A DNA stretch of 21,854 nt from Treponema sp. (GCA_017963165.1 JAGCTZ010000163.1:1-21854); one strand, 5' to 3'; positions 1 through 7,691 are shown, counted from the stretch's first letter. A program made the numbers and translations. Notes: a model not told the origin generated them from the letters alone.

Positions 1-1246
1 AACAATGCCGGACTTTTTTGGTAAGCGCTATCAGAGCCAGTCTCTCCGTATAGCCGCCGCAGCCATTGCCTTTATTTTCCTTATTCCATATACAGCTTCT
101 TTGTACAAGGGACTTTCTACCCTTTTTGGACTTGCCTTTGACATTGACTACAAATGGTGTGTAATAGGAATGGCAATCCTTACCGCTGTTTACGTAATCC
201 TCGGTGGTTACATGGCAACAGCCATCAACGACTTTATCCAGGGTCTCATCATGCTTGGCGGTATTATTGCAGTAATTGCAGCCGTTATCGCAGGTCAGGG
301 CGGTTTCTTAAGTGCCCTCGACAAGCTTTCTAAAATCCCAGGGGATCCTACAGTTGCCGCTCCTGCCCTCAAAGACATGAACGGAATGTTTACTTCCTTC
401 TTTGGTCCGGACCCGCTCAACTTGCTTGGTGTAATTATCCTTACATCGCTTGGTACCTGGGGACTTCCACAGATGGTCGGCAAATTCTATTCCATCAAGT
501 CAGAAAAAGCCGTAAAAACCGGAACAGTTGTTTCTACAATTTTTGCAGTTGTAATTGCCGGCGGCTGTTACTTCCTTGGTGGCTTTGGACGCCTCTTTGA
601 TTTCCCTGCCATTCACGGAGCAAAAGGAATTGTTTACGATAACATTGTTCCACAGATGCTTTCTACCCTTCCTGACGTTTTGATTGGTATTGTAGTTGTA
701 CTTGTACTTTCTGCCTCTATGTCTACATTGTCGTCTCTGGTTTTGACTTCAAGCTCAACCTTGACTCTGGACATGCTCAAAATTACCTGCATGAAAAAGA
801 CCGACGAAAAGAAAACCGTTTTTGTAATGCGTATTTTCATCGTAATCTTTATTGCAATTTCTGTTGGAATTGCCCTGAACCCTGACAAGGTTCCATACAT
901 TGCCCAGCTCATGGGTTATTCATGGGGTGCACTTGCCGGTGCTTTCCTTGCTCCATTCCTTTACGGTCTCTTTTCTAAGAAGACTACAAAGGCTGCAGTT
1001 TGGGCAAACTTTATCTGGGGTGTCGTACTTACAGTTGTAAATATGTTCCCTGCCATCCGCTTTATCCAGTCACCAATTAACTGTGGTGCCGTTGCAATGG
1101 TTGGCGGTTTGATTATCGTGCCTCTCGTAAGCTTGATTACACCAAAACTCCCGGCTGCAGACGTTGACCAGATGTTTGCCTGCTACGAAGAAAAAGTTCA
1201 GGTTACAAAGAAGATGGTTCTCGTCGAAGAGGATGAAGAGAAATAG
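1..1246 (+). CDS. Sodium:solute symporter (SSS family), 3' part; 5' end outside the window
   Basis: Inner-membrane Na+-coupled transporter of the SSS/PutP family; the substrate cannot be told from the sequence. The open frame runs to the left edge, and the ATG at position 5 is not the real start: the residues it begins (PDFFGKRY) match the loop after the second or third helix of SSS proteins, so the first helices lie outside the window. The visible 413 residues hold about ten hydrophobic segments. Two family signatures are present: GGYMATAINDFIQG at about residues 67-80 of the visible part, and SASMSTLSS around 237-245, where the adjacent Ser240 and Thr241 correspond to the Na+-site Ser/Thr pair of PutP. 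The C-terminus is acidic (VEEDEEK), as expected for a cytoplasmic tail. The TAG stop is the start of the repeat described next. Family call is firm; the substrate is unknown. Confidence 0.9.
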   Translation, partial: TMPDFFGKRYQSQSLRIAAAAIAFIFLIPYTASLYKGLSTLFGLAFDIDYKWCVIGMAILTAVYVILGGYMATAINDFIQGLIMLGGIIAVIAAVIAGQGGFLSALDKLSKIPGDPTVAAPALKDMNGMFTSFFGPDPLNLLGVIILTSLGTWGLPQMVGKFYSIKSEKAVKTGTVVSTIFAVVIAGGCYFLGGFGRLFDFPAIHGAKGIVYDNIVPQMLSTLPDVLIGIVVVLVLSASMSTLSSLVLTSSSTLTLDMLKITCMKKTDEKKTVFVMRIFIVIFIAISVGIALNPDKVPYIAQLMGYSWGALAGAFLAPFLYGLFSKKTTKAAVWANFIWGVVLTVVNMFPAIRFIQSPINCGAVAMVGGLIIVPLVSLITPKLPAADVDQMFACYEEKVQVTKKMVLVEEDEEK

Positions 1247-1293
1247 GCTACAGGTGCCAGGTTTTAGGTTCTAGGAGGGGGACGTCTCCCCCC
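1244..1293 (+). repeat. Dispersed heptamer/hairpin repeat, copy 1
   Basis: From the symporter stop codon onward the DNA is a run of seven-base units sharing AGG: ATAGGCT, ACAGGTG, CCAGGTT, TTAGGTT, CTAGGAG. It is followed by the hairpin GGGGGA-CGTC-TCCCCC (1277-1292). The same 46-base layout recurs in the opposite orientation after guaB (5008-5053), with 38 of 46 bases identical when I align them by eye. In both places the TAG stop of the gene belongs to the first unit. There is no T-run after the hairpin, so it is not a classical intrinsic terminator. It reads as a dispersed repeat that has become the 3' end of the gene. Confidence 0.8.
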
Positions 1294-1315
1294 GCTCTTA
1301 TCGGAAATCCGTTAA

Positions 1316-1384
1316 AAAACGAGCCGACAGGGTCGTTTTAGGATTATCCGACATAATGCGCACAGACAGGCTATGCCTGTCTGT
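1316..1384. repeat. Two further hairpins in the symporter/J-domain gap
   Basis: The 180-base gap between the convergent symporter and J-domain genes holds two more inverted repeats. AAAACGA (1316-1322) pairs with TCGTTTT (1333-1339). ACAGACAGGC (1362-1371) pairs perfectly with GCCTGTCTGT (1375-1384) across a TAT loop, giving a ten-pair stem. Neither is followed by a T-run on either strand, so a role in factor-independent termination is doubtful. They may protect the mRNA 3' ends or be remnants of palindromic repeat elements. No open frame with gene-like character lies in the gap. Confidence 0.6.
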
Positions 1385-1426
1385 ACCCCTTCGCCTAGAG
1401 GTTGCACCCCTAAAACACTGCGACTT

Positions 1427-2038
1427 TTACAACTCAGAACGCTTAAAAACAACATTTTCTCTTTGATCTACTTCACCATTAAATCGAAATTCATAATCAT
1501 ATTTAGTTGCATTGTAGAGGCGACTCACCCATTCCAGTTGTTTTCTGGCAGCCTGCACAAGTTCCTGATTCTGATATTCCTTTATAACTGTTTTGTAGCA
1601 TTTGACGGCAGTTCCCAAATGTTTCAAATATTTTTCAAAACGCGCTTTTAATTCTGCCTGATCTGGAATAAAACCATAACCTATTTTCTTATAGGTAATG
1701 TACTCATTCCTTGCAATTTCCATGAGTTTTATATATGTAGAATCTTGAGCTGGTATGACAGCTGCGGCAGTTTTTTTATCCACGTTTTCATTTGTCTGTC
1801 TTGATTGATTTACAAAATCTGCCCCTGCCGCAGCGATTTTTTCATCCATATAGTTCTGATACAGATTTACAATTGTAACAGTGTATTCTTCGTAGAGCTT
1901 TTTCTGTAACGACTCCGCCTTATCTGGATGATAAATTTTCAGGAGTTTTAGATATTCTTTCCGAATCTCAGAATACGATTTTCCCGAGAGGAGCTTCTGT
2001 TTGAACTGTTCCAAATCAGTTTGAAACTTTTGAATCAT
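1427..2038 (-). CDS. Small J-domain (DnaJ-like) protein
   Basis: A 203-residue cytoplasmic protein with an N-terminal J-domain-like helical bundle. The helix SYSEIRKEYLKLLKIY (residues about 21-36) runs into the HPD tripeptide (His37-Pro38-Asp39), the signature that stimulates ATP hydrolysis by DnaK, followed by a second long helix (about 45-65). Helix I of a normal J-domain is short or replaced here. There is no Gly/Phe region and no zinc-finger cysteines, so it is not DnaJ itself. The C-terminal 110 residues are charged and helical, with a TPR-like look (LKARFEKYLKHLGTAVKCYK), and no domain I can name. It is transcribed divergently from the glycosidase. The ATG has no Shine-Dalgarno sequence; a -10-like box ends six bases upstream of it. 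Likely a co-chaperone that recruits DnaK to an unknown client. Confidence 0.75.
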   Translation of the reverse strand: MIQKFQTDLEQFKQKLLSGKSYSEIRKEYLKLLKIYHPDKAESLQKKLYEEYTVTIVNLYQNYMDEKIAAAGADFVNQSRQTNENVDKKTAAAVIPAQDSTYIKLMEIARNEYITYKKIGYGFIPDQAELKARFEKYLKHLGTAVKCYKTVIKEYQNQELVQAARKQLEWVSRLYNATKYDYEFRFNGEVDQRENVVFKRSEL

Positions 2039-2044
2039 ACTATC

Positions 2045-2073
2045 ATTCTAAAACGATAATTTAAAAAATCCAA
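2045..2073 (-). promoter_or_regulatory. Putative sigma70-type promoter of the J-domain gene
   Basis: On the minus strand TTGGAT (2073-2068) is followed after exactly 17 bases by TAGAAT (2050-2045). The -10 box ends only six bases before the ATG at 2038, so the predicted start of transcription falls at or next to the start codon. This fits the lack of a ribosome binding site and suggests a leaderless mRNA. Based on consensus matching by eye. Confidence 0.45.
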
Positions 2074-2086
2074 CAAAAATATACTT

Positions 2087-2116
2087 TTGTGATAGTCAAT
2101 CGAGCGGTTTTATGTA
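2087..2116 (+). promoter_or_regulatory. Weak putative promoter of the GH3 gene, with a nearby palindrome
   Basis: TTGTGA (2087-2092) is followed after 17-18 bases by TTATGT/TATGTA (2110-2116), a mediocre -35/-10 pair. Just downstream lies the perfect palindrome TGTAATTACA (2121-2130), which would be in the leader and could be an operator. The ribosome binding site AGGAG (2142-2146) stands six bases before the ATG at 2153 and settles the start. Confidence 0.3.
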
Positions 2117-2152
2117 AAAATGTAATTACAAAACCCCACACAGGAGTATCAT

Positions 2153-4927
2153 ATGAAAAAGACTTTGGACTGGAAAGAATATGAAAATACTGCACGACAG
2201 GCAATTGCAGAAGGCTGCGTGCTTTTGGAAAATAATGGCGTACTGCCATTAAAAAAAGATTGCACTGTTTCTGTTTTCGGACGTATTCAAAGTTCGTATT
2301 TTAAAAGCGGAACAGGCTCCGGTGGCAAGGTAAACGTAACAAAAGTATGGAATATTGTAGAAGGTCTAGAAGAATCAGGCCACGTAAAAATTAACGAAGA
2401 GCTCCGCAATGTTTACACCGAATGGGAAAAAACACACCCGGTTGACGAAGGCTTGGGCTGGGGAAAAGAACCCTGGGCCCAGGAAGAAATGCCACTCACC
2501 CAGACAATTGTAAAGGAAGCAGCAGCCGCCAGCGATGTCGCACTTGTAATAATTGGACGCACAGCCGGCGAAGACAAAGACAATTCTGCCTCAAAAGGTT
2601 CGTGGTTTCTGACAGACATAGAATACGATATGCTCCGACAAGTTCGAGCAGGTTTTGAAAAAATGGCTGTTGTTTTAAATGTAGGCAACATCATAGACAT
2701 GAGTTTTGTTACAGACATAAAACCTGATGCAGTTTTATATGGCTGGCAGGGAGGTATGCTTGGAGGACTTGGTACAGCAGATGTACTCACTGGAAAAGTC
2801 AACCCAAGTGGAAAACTCACTGACACTATTGCAAAATCAATCACAGACTATCCAAGCGACAAATACTTTGGCAACCTTGATGCCAATTTTTATACAGAAG
2901 ATATTTTTGTGGGCTACCGTTATTTTGAGACTTTTGCTAAAGAAAAAGTACTCTACCCGTTTGGATATGGACTTTCATATTCAAACTTTAAGATAGAAGC
3001 CGTGAACTGTTCAAACGACTCATCTGCAAAACAAATTAATCTTAAAGTCAAAGTTACAAACACAGGAAACACAACAGGTAAAGAAGTTGCTCAAATTTAT
3101 ATTGCGGCTCCTAATGGAAAGCTTGGAAAAGCCTCCCGCGTTCTTGCAGCATTTGAAAAAACAGAAATACTCCAGCCAGGAGCCTCCCAGGAATTAACTT
3201 TTACAATTCCATATTACGATTTTGCCTCCTACGATGACAGTGGCACCACCGGCAACAAATCCTGCTTTGTACTCGAAGAAGGATCATACAAAGTTTTCGC
3301 CGGAAGTGATGTACGCGCTGCAGAACAAGTTTTTAGTTTTGACCTTGATTCCCTGCTTGTTATAAAAGAATGCGAAGAAGCTTACGCTCCAGTCAGCGCT
3401 TTTGAAAGAATGCACGCCACCACAGACGGCACACTCACAATGGAACAAACACCGCTTTCAACTGTAGATATGTGGAAACGCCGAGCAGAACGACTTCCAG
3501 AAGAAATAACTCAAACAGGAGACAAAGGCTACAAACTGCAGGATGTTCTGGACAAAAAAATAGATATAAATACCTTTGTTGCTCAATTTTCAGATGAAGA
3601 ACTTGCCTGCTTTACGCGCGGCGAAGGAATGGGAAGCAGTCTTGTTACTCCAGGAACAGCAAGCGCCTTTGGTGGAGTTTCGCCGCGCCTGCGTGACCAT
3701 TTTGGAATCCCTGTTGCCTGCTGCGATGACGGACCAAGCGGTATGCGCCTTGATTGTGGAATGAAAGCATTCTCACTTCCAAACGGTACAAGCATTGCCT
3801 GTACATTCAACAAAAAACTTGTAAAGCAGCTTTACACACTCACAGGCCTTGAAATGGCAGCCAACCATGTAGAAAATCTTCTTGGGCCAGGAATGAACAT
3901 TCACCGTCACCCGCTCAACGGACGAAACTTTGAATACTTTTCTGAAGATCCTCTGCTCACAGGACAGATTGGTTCTGCAATGGTTCAGGGACTTCAGGCA
4001 AGCGGCGTTACAGGAACAATAAAGCACTTTTGTGGTAACAATCAGGAAGCGAACAGACACGGTGTAGATTCAATAATAAGTGAACGCGCACTTAGAGAAA
4101 TCTATCTTAAAGGCTTTGAAATTGCAGTACGAAATGGCGCAGACTCCGTAATGACAACGTACGGACTTGTAAACGGCATTCACACTTCAAGTTCGTATGA
4201 CTTGAATACAACAATTCTCCGAAAGGATTGGGGCTTTAAAGGTGTTGTAATGACTGACTGGTGGGCATTGCTGAATGAACCTGGTGAAAAACCAAACAAA
4301 ACAAACTTTGCAGTAATGATCCGCGCCCAGAACGACGTTTATATGTGCTGTCCAGATGGAAAAACAGATGCCAGTGGTGAAAACACATTCCAAGCCCTTA
4401 AAGAGGGAACACTCACACGTGCAGAACTTCAACGTACTGCCGTAAATGTCTGTTCTCATGTAATGCAGACTCTGGCAATGAAACGTCTGAACAAAACTGC
4501 TGACAAAATTGAAATTTTAAATCGCCCTGTTTCTCCAGATGATATTAATATGGAAGATGTAGAATTTATTGAAATTGGTAAAGATGAACTTGTTATAGAT
4601 CTTACCTATAAAGAATGCAAGGCAAACACAAATTATGTAATTGCACTTGATGTAAAGGAATTCGGCGCCTTTGAAGCTTCTCTTACAGGAAGCTCTGAAT
4701 TAAACGAACTGGCTCAGCTGCCATGTACAATGTTCTTCCAGGGAATTCCAATGGCAAGTTTTACCTTTAACGGTACTAACGGAAAAGAAGTAACTCTTAC
4801 AAAAGATATCCCGCTTTTTACAAGATTCAGTATCTGCAGGTTGTTTGTTGCAACTAACGGACTTAAGCTTAAAGAGATGAGGATTAAATATACAGGTAAA
4901 GATATTAAAAGTTTGTTTGAGATGTGA
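2153..4927 (+). CDS. GH3 family beta-glycosidase with permuted domain order
   Basis: Glycoside hydrolase family 3 enzyme, probably a beta-glucosidase, cytoplasmic (no signal peptide), releasing monosaccharides from imported oligosaccharides. The two GH3 domains are in reverse order. The alpha/beta sandwich domain comes first (CVLLENNGVLPLKK at residues 22-35, GRTAGEDKDN at 135-144 with Glu140 as candidate acid/base, NPSGKL near 220). Then comes the fibronectin type III-like domain (about 268-395). The barrel domain with the nucleophile comes last (CDDGPSG around 524-530, KHFCGNN from Lys624, and VMTDW with nucleophile Asp702). About 120 residues follow with no domain I recognise. This order is known for some rumen-bacterial GH3 enzymes such as that of Ruminococcus albus. 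The 924-residue frame is intact. The substrate (gluco- or xylo-linked) cannot be fixed from sequence. Confidence 0.92.
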   Translation: MKKTLDWKEYENTARQAIAEGCVLLENNGVLPLKKDCTVSVFGRIQSSYFKSGTGSGGKVNVTKVWNIVEGLEESGHVKINEELRNVYTEWEKTHPVDEGLGWGKEPWAQEEMPLTQTIVKEAAAASDVALVIIGRTAGEDKDNSASKGSWFLTDIEYDMLRQVRAGFEKMAVVLNVGNIIDMSFVTDIKPDAVLYGWQGGMLGGLGTADVLTGKVNPSGKLTDTIAKSITDYPSDKYFGNLDANFYTEDIFVGYRYFETFAKEKVLYPFGYGLSYSNFKIEAVNCSNDSSAKQINLKVKVTNTGNTTGKEVAQIYIAAPNGKLGKASRVLAAFEKTEILQPGASQELTFTIPYYDFASYDDSGTTGNKSCFVLEEGSYKVFAGSDVRAAEQVFSFDLDSLLVIKECEEAYAPVSAFERMHATTDGTLTMEQTPLSTVDMWKRRAERLPEEITQTGDKGYKLQDVLDKKIDINTFVAQFSDEELACFTRGEGMGSSLVTPGTASAFGGVSPRLRDHFGIPVACCDDGPSGMRLDCGMKAFSLPNGTSIACTFNKKLVKQLYTLTGLEMAANHVENLLGPGMNIHRHPLNGRNFEYFSEDPLLTGQIGSAMVQGLQASGVTGTIKHFCGNNQEANRHGVDSIISERALREIYLKGFEIAVRNGADSVMTTYGLVNGIHTSSSYDLNTTILRKDWGFKGVVMTDWWALLNEPGEKPNKTNFAVMIRAQNDVYMCCPDGKTDASGENTFQALKEGTLTRAELQRTAVNVCSHVMQTLAMKRLNKTADKIEILNRPVSPDDINMEDVEFIEIGKDELVIDLTYKECKANTNYVIALDVKEFGAFEASLTGSSELNELAQLPCTMFFQGIPMASFTFNGTNGKEVTLTKDIPLFTRFSICRLFVATNGLKLKEMRIKYTGKDIKSLFEM

Positions 4928-4946
4928 AACAATGACAAGCAGGCGT

Positions 4947-4997
4947 TGCGGGCGGCGTTTGAGCCCGCAGAGGGGGTAGCGGAAAACACCGAAGGTG
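4947..4997. repeat. GC-rich hairpins downstream of the GH3 gene
   Basis: The 126-base gap between the convergent GH3 and guaB genes is much richer in G and C than the genes beside it. TGCGGGC (4947-4953) pairs with GCCCGCA (4963-4969), and CACC (4987-4990) with GGTG (4994-4997) over a GAA loop. No T-run follows, so factor-independent termination is not evident. It abuts the heptamer/hairpin repeat at 5008-5056, and the two may form one compound element. Confidence 0.55.
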
Positions 4998-5007
4998 GTT
5001 GAAGCGA

Positions 5008-5056
5008 GGGGGAGACCTCCCCCTCCTAAAACCTGGAACCTAAAACCTGTAACCTA
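5008..5056 (-). repeat. Dispersed heptamer/hairpin repeat, copy 2
   Basis: Read on the minus strand from the guaB stop codon: TTAGGTT, ACAGGTT, TTAGGTT, CCAGGTT, TTAGGAG, then the hairpin GGGGGA-GGTC-TCCCCC (plus-strand positions 5008-5023). The layout and length match copy 1 at 1244-1293, and the guaB TAG stop (5054-5056) lies within the first unit. The order of unit variants differs between the copies, as expected if units are gained, lost or shuffled. Confidence 0.8.
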
Positions 5057-6559
5057 ATTTGCCTTAATACTATTCTTCACAATAACATCATGTGCACCAC
5101 CCTCGCGGATAGATGCAGCACTTACAAGTGTAATCTTTGCATTTTTCTGTAATTCAGGAATTGTAAGAACACCGCAGTTGCACATTGTATGAATTACCTT
5201 GCTTGTTGTAAGTGTAACGTTATCGTGGAGAGAACCTGCATAAGGAACATAAGAGTCAACGCCCTCTTCAAAGGCCATTCCCTTCTTTCCGCCAAGGTCA
5301 TAGCGCTGCCAGTTGCGTGCGCGGTTTGAACCTTCGCCCCAGTATTCCTTTACGTAGTTTCCATTTACAATAAGTTTGTTTGTTGGCGATTCATCAAAAC
5401 GTGCAAAGTAGCGACCGAGCATTACAAAGTCTGCACCCATTGCAAGAGCAAGTGTAACGTGATGATCATAAACAATACCACCATCAGAACAAATTGGAAT
5501 ATAGATTCCGGTTTCTTCGTAGTACTTGTCGCGGGCTTTTGCAACTTCAATTGTAGCTGTTGCCTGTCCACGACCAATACCTTTCTGTTCGCGTGTAATA
5601 CAGATTGAACCACCACCAATACCAATCTTAACAAAGTCTGCACCAGCTTCTGCAAGGAATCTGAAGCCTTCTGCATCTACAACGTTTCCGGCTCCAACCT
5701 TTGCATTAGGCCATTTTCCATGAATATCCTGTAAAGCACGTCTCTGCCATTCTGTAAAGCCTTCTGAAGAGTCGAGTGTCATTACATCAACTCCAGCTTC
5801 GAGCAAAGCAGGAACTCTTTCCATATAATCGCGTGTATTTATACCAGCACCAACAATATAGCGCTTCTGTTCATCCAAAAGTTCATTAGGATGTTCTTCG
5901 TGGCTTGCAGCATCCTTACGGAAAATCAAATACAAAAGATTTCCAGAATTATCAACAACAGGAAGCTGATTTACTTTTTTCTGCCAGATGATATCGTTTG
6001 CTTCATCAAGAGTAATTCCTTCGCGTCCCATTACAAGTGAAGTCAACGGTGTCATATAATCACGAACCTTTGCATCTGGAGCAGCCTTTTTGATACGGAA
6101 GTCGCGGTCTGTAATAATACCAAGCAGCTTTCCATTTGCAGTTCCATCTTCTGTTACGGCAACAGTAGAATGTCCTGTCTGTTCAATTGCAGCAACAAGT
6201 TCTGTAAGAGATTGTTCTGGTCGAATGTTTGTATCAGAAGTAACAAAACCAGCTTTATATGCTTTTACCCGAGCAACCATGGCAGCCTGGTTTTCTATTG
6301 TCTGAGAACCATAAATAAAAGAAATGCCGCCTTCTTTTGCAAGAGCGACGGCAAGTTTATCGTCAGAAACAGCCTGCATTACAGCAGATGTCATTGGAAT
6401 GTTCATAACAAGTGGACATTTTTCGCCCTTCTTCTTGTTAAAACGCACAACTGGTGTCTGCAGATTTACGTTGGCTGGAATGCAATCTGGACCTGTGTAA
6501 CCAGGAATCAGCAGATATTCATCAAATGTGTGAGACGGTTCTTCAAAGAAATATGCCAT
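5054..6559 (-). CDS. guaB: IMP dehydrogenase
   Basis: Cytoplasmic enzyme oxidising IMP to XMP with NAD+, the committed step of GMP synthesis. The 501 residues show the (beta/alpha)8 barrel interrupted by a pair of CBS domains (about 105-215). The catalytic loop [15 protein letters not shown] has nucleophile Cys320; the IMP-phosphate region is SDGGI (about 358-362); the mobile flap [13 protein letters not shown] has the catalytic Arg419-Tyr420 pair; [11 protein letters not shown] (432-442) follows. From memory, the N-terminus, flap and C-terminus resemble the Tritrichomonas foetus enzyme (catalytic Cys319, Arg418-Tyr419) more than E. coli GuaB. The start is well supported: GAGG stands eight to nine bases before the ATG, and a strong promoter lies upstream. 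Monocistronic by context; its 3' end is the heptamer repeat. Confidence 0.95.
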   Translation of the reverse strand: MAYFFEEPSHTFDEYLLIPGYTGPDCIPANVNLQTPVVRFNKKKGEKCPLVMNIPMTSAVMQAVSDDKLAVALAKEGGISFIYGSQTIENQAAMVARVKAYKAGFVTSDTNIRPEQSLTELVAAIEQTGHSTVAVTEDGTANGKLLGIITDRDFRIKKAAPDAKVRDYMTPLTSLVMGREGITLDEANDIIWQKKVNQLPVVDNSGNLLYLIFRKDAASHEEHPNELLDEQKRYIVGAGINTRDYMERVPALLEAGVDVMTLDSSEGFTEWQRRALQDIHGKWPNAKVGAGNVVDAEGFRFLAEAGADFVKIGIGGGSICITREQKGIGRGQATATIEVAKARDKYYEETGIYIPICSDGGIVYDHHVTLALAMGADFVMLGRYFARFDESPTNKLIVNGNYVKEYWGEGSNRARNWQRYDLGGKKGMAFEEGVDSYVPYAGSLHDNVTLTTSKVIHTMCNCGVLTIPELQKNAKITLVSAASIREGGAHDVIVKNSIKAN

Positions 6560-6594
6560 GATTTGTACCTCGTATATAAATATTTTAATCTAGT

Positions 6595-6623
6595 ATCATA
6601 CAGTATTGCAGGAAATATGTAAA
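6595..6623 (-). promoter_or_regulatory. Sigma70-type promoter of guaB
   Basis: On the minus strand TTTACA (6623-6618), a 17-base spacer, then TATGAT (6600-6595): five of six matches to each consensus hexamer. Predicted transcription starts near 6588, giving a leader of about 29 bases that includes the GAGG ribosome binding site. No operator, riboswitch or attenuator is apparent in so short a leader. Confidence 0.65.
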
Positions 6624-6654
6624 GTAAAAATTATGTATTATTAGATCTTATAAA

Positions 6655-6802
6655 ATGAAAAATCCTCCCGCACGGAACCTGATTTTGTTCCGCCGAGAAC
6701 GCGGATAGGAAATTATTCCGAAGTGCAAACCTGCCTGCGGCAGCCTTGCACTTCCCGCGTTCAACGCTCCACAAAATCAGAACCCGTGCTCCGGTTTTTC
6801 AT
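6655..6802. repeat. 148-bp imperfect palindrome (candidate non-coding repeat element)
   Basis: The outer arms (ATGAAAAATCC from 6655 and its counterpart ending GGTTTTTCAT at 6802) are imperfect inverted copies of about 55 bases. They share CTGATTTTGT, GAACGCGG and AAGTGCAA in the same order. The centre is a tight nested hairpin: AAGTGCAA...TTGCACTT enclosing CTGCC-TGC-GGCAG. Its base composition is far more GC-rich than the flanking genes. There are no coding features; a longer frame for the downstream gene that starts inside it is probably an artefact. It resembles a MITE or a large REP-type element, but I see no target-site duplication and no second copy in the window. Confidence 0.7.
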
Positions 6803-6854
6803 AATTTATTTTTCTAGTAATAATTTTACTTTACTTTCTTACCGAAAAAATAGT

Positions 6855-7406
6855 ATGCCTTCTTCAAGAAAGATTAAATTATTTATCTTCGTTAGCCTCA
6901 TTTTTACACAGGTGCTTTGTGCGCAGAATAATAGTACTTCTATTAAGCATAATCCCTGGGAGCTTATTATTTATAGGCCGGAGAATAATGGTGATTTGAA
7001 TTATGTTCGCTGCTGGATAAAGCTTGAGGATGCAGAAACTGGAGAAGATGTTACTTATACAAAAGGAAAAGCCACTTATGAATGGGCCAGCATTCCGAAT
7101 GTTGTGAATAATTATCAGAGAACATATTATCTTGACGGCGGAATGGCAGCGCATTTTAATCTAAAAAGCGGCAAATACAACATTACTGTTTACACGCCAA
7201 AAGATAAAACTGAATATTTTACGAGCCAGAATCCATGCAGCAATGATGATGATTGGATTTCTAATACTTTTTATTATGACACGAACAACCCCACAAAAGT
7301 AATTTTTGTCGTTCCTACAGCCGATGAAAACGGTTTTTATGATGGCGGCTGGTACATAGATTACAAAGCCCCACAATTTTTCAAATTCACAAAAGCAAAG
7401 CAATAA
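6855..7406 (+). CDS. Secreted protein of unknown function
   Basis: I do not recognise this family. The 183-residue product starts with a clear Sec signal peptide (MPSSRKIKLFIFVSLIF, residues 1-17, then TQVLCAQ with likely cleavage after Ala23). A cysteine at 22 is present, but Leu at -1 makes a lipobox unlikely. The mature part is rich in aromatic and beta-forming residues (CWIKLEDAETGEDV, LKSGKYNITVYTP, GGWYIDY). It looks like a small beta-sandwich of the kind seen in carbohydrate-binding or prealbumin-like domains, but no named domain can be assigned. Expected in the periplasm or outside the cell. The start at 6855 is chosen because the signal peptide begins there; the frame is open to 6723 but that stretch lies inside the palindrome. 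No good ribosome binding site is visible. Monocistronic by context. Confidence 0.65.
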   Translation: MPSSRKIKLFIFVSLIFTQVLCAQNNSTSIKHNPWELIIYRPENNGDLNYVRCWIKLEDAETGEDVTYTKGKATYEWASIPNVVNNYQRTYYLDGGMAAHFNLKSGKYNITVYTPKDKTEYFTSQNPCSNDDDWISNTFYYDTNNPTKVIFVVPTADENGFYDGGWYIDYKAPQFFKFTKAKQ

Positions 7407-7483
7407 TTCCCCGGAGATTTCAATTTCTTTTTTCAATTTTTCATAATTGCAGTATTCAAAAATTTTTAATTTTTTTTTTTCGC

Positions 7484-7517
7484 AGTGCCACTTCCTGGCA
7501 CTCTACCTGTTTATAAT
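7484..7517 (+). promoter_or_regulatory. Putative promoter of the 32-residue peptide with an inverted repeat over the -35 region
   Basis: A perfect TATAAT lies at 7512-7517 with TG two bases before it, but no -35 hexamer is recognisable at 16-18 bases spacing. That position is instead covered by the perfect inverted repeat AGTGCCA-CTTCC-TGGCACT (7484-7502), preceded by a run of T. A -10 box without a -35 but with a symmetrical site in its place is the usual look of an activator-dependent promoter. The repeat could equally be a plain hairpin. It also partly resembles a sigma54 -24 element, but the -12 GC is missing. Confidence 0.45.
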
Positions 7518-7547
7518 ATAACCATAAACAATAAACGAGGTATGATT

Positions 7548-7646
7548 ATGACTGCAAACAAATTTGACAAGGGCAATTTTATCATTTATGTAACTGGTTT
7601 TATCTGCTTAATTACCTATATGGTAAGCGTTGTAATCTGGGGTTAA
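7548..7646 (+). CDS. 32-residue single-span membrane peptide
   Basis: A short frame reading MTANKFDKGN, then FIIYVTGFICLITYMVSVVIWG. Ten polar residues are followed by one hydrophobic helix of about 20 residues (11-31) that ends the protein, typical of bacterial small membrane proteins that modulate a larger partner. Support for translation: GAGG (7537-7540) lies seven bases before the ATG at 7548; an alternative ATG at 7542 is too close to it. A TATAAT box lies about 30 bases upstream. It stands alone between the secreted protein and capA with gaps on both sides, so the partner is not suggested by an operon. I do not recognise the family; CydX/KdpF-like subunits were considered but the sequence does not match what I remember of them. 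Confidence 0.6.
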   Translation: MTANKFDKGNFIIYVTGFICLITYMVSVVIWG

Positions 7647-7691
7647 TTATTTTTCTGCCCGCACATTCATCCAACTTCAGATTTCTACCCT

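Noticed and set aside
6723..6854. Longer frame for the secreted protein beginning at 6723
   Set aside because: This part lies in the palindrome and its non-repetitive edge; the residues are unlike a protein N-terminus, and the signal peptide starts exactly at 6855.
7460..7502. Intrinsic terminator made of the AGTGCCA/TGGCACT hairpin and the T-run
   Set aside because: The T-run precedes the hairpin on the plus strand, and on the minus strand the stem is followed by A, so neither orientation is right.
7484..7520. Sigma54-type promoter (TGGCAC at 7496-7501)
   Set aside because: The -24 half is good but the -12 half reads GT instead of the near-invariant GC, while a perfect TATAAT overlaps the region.
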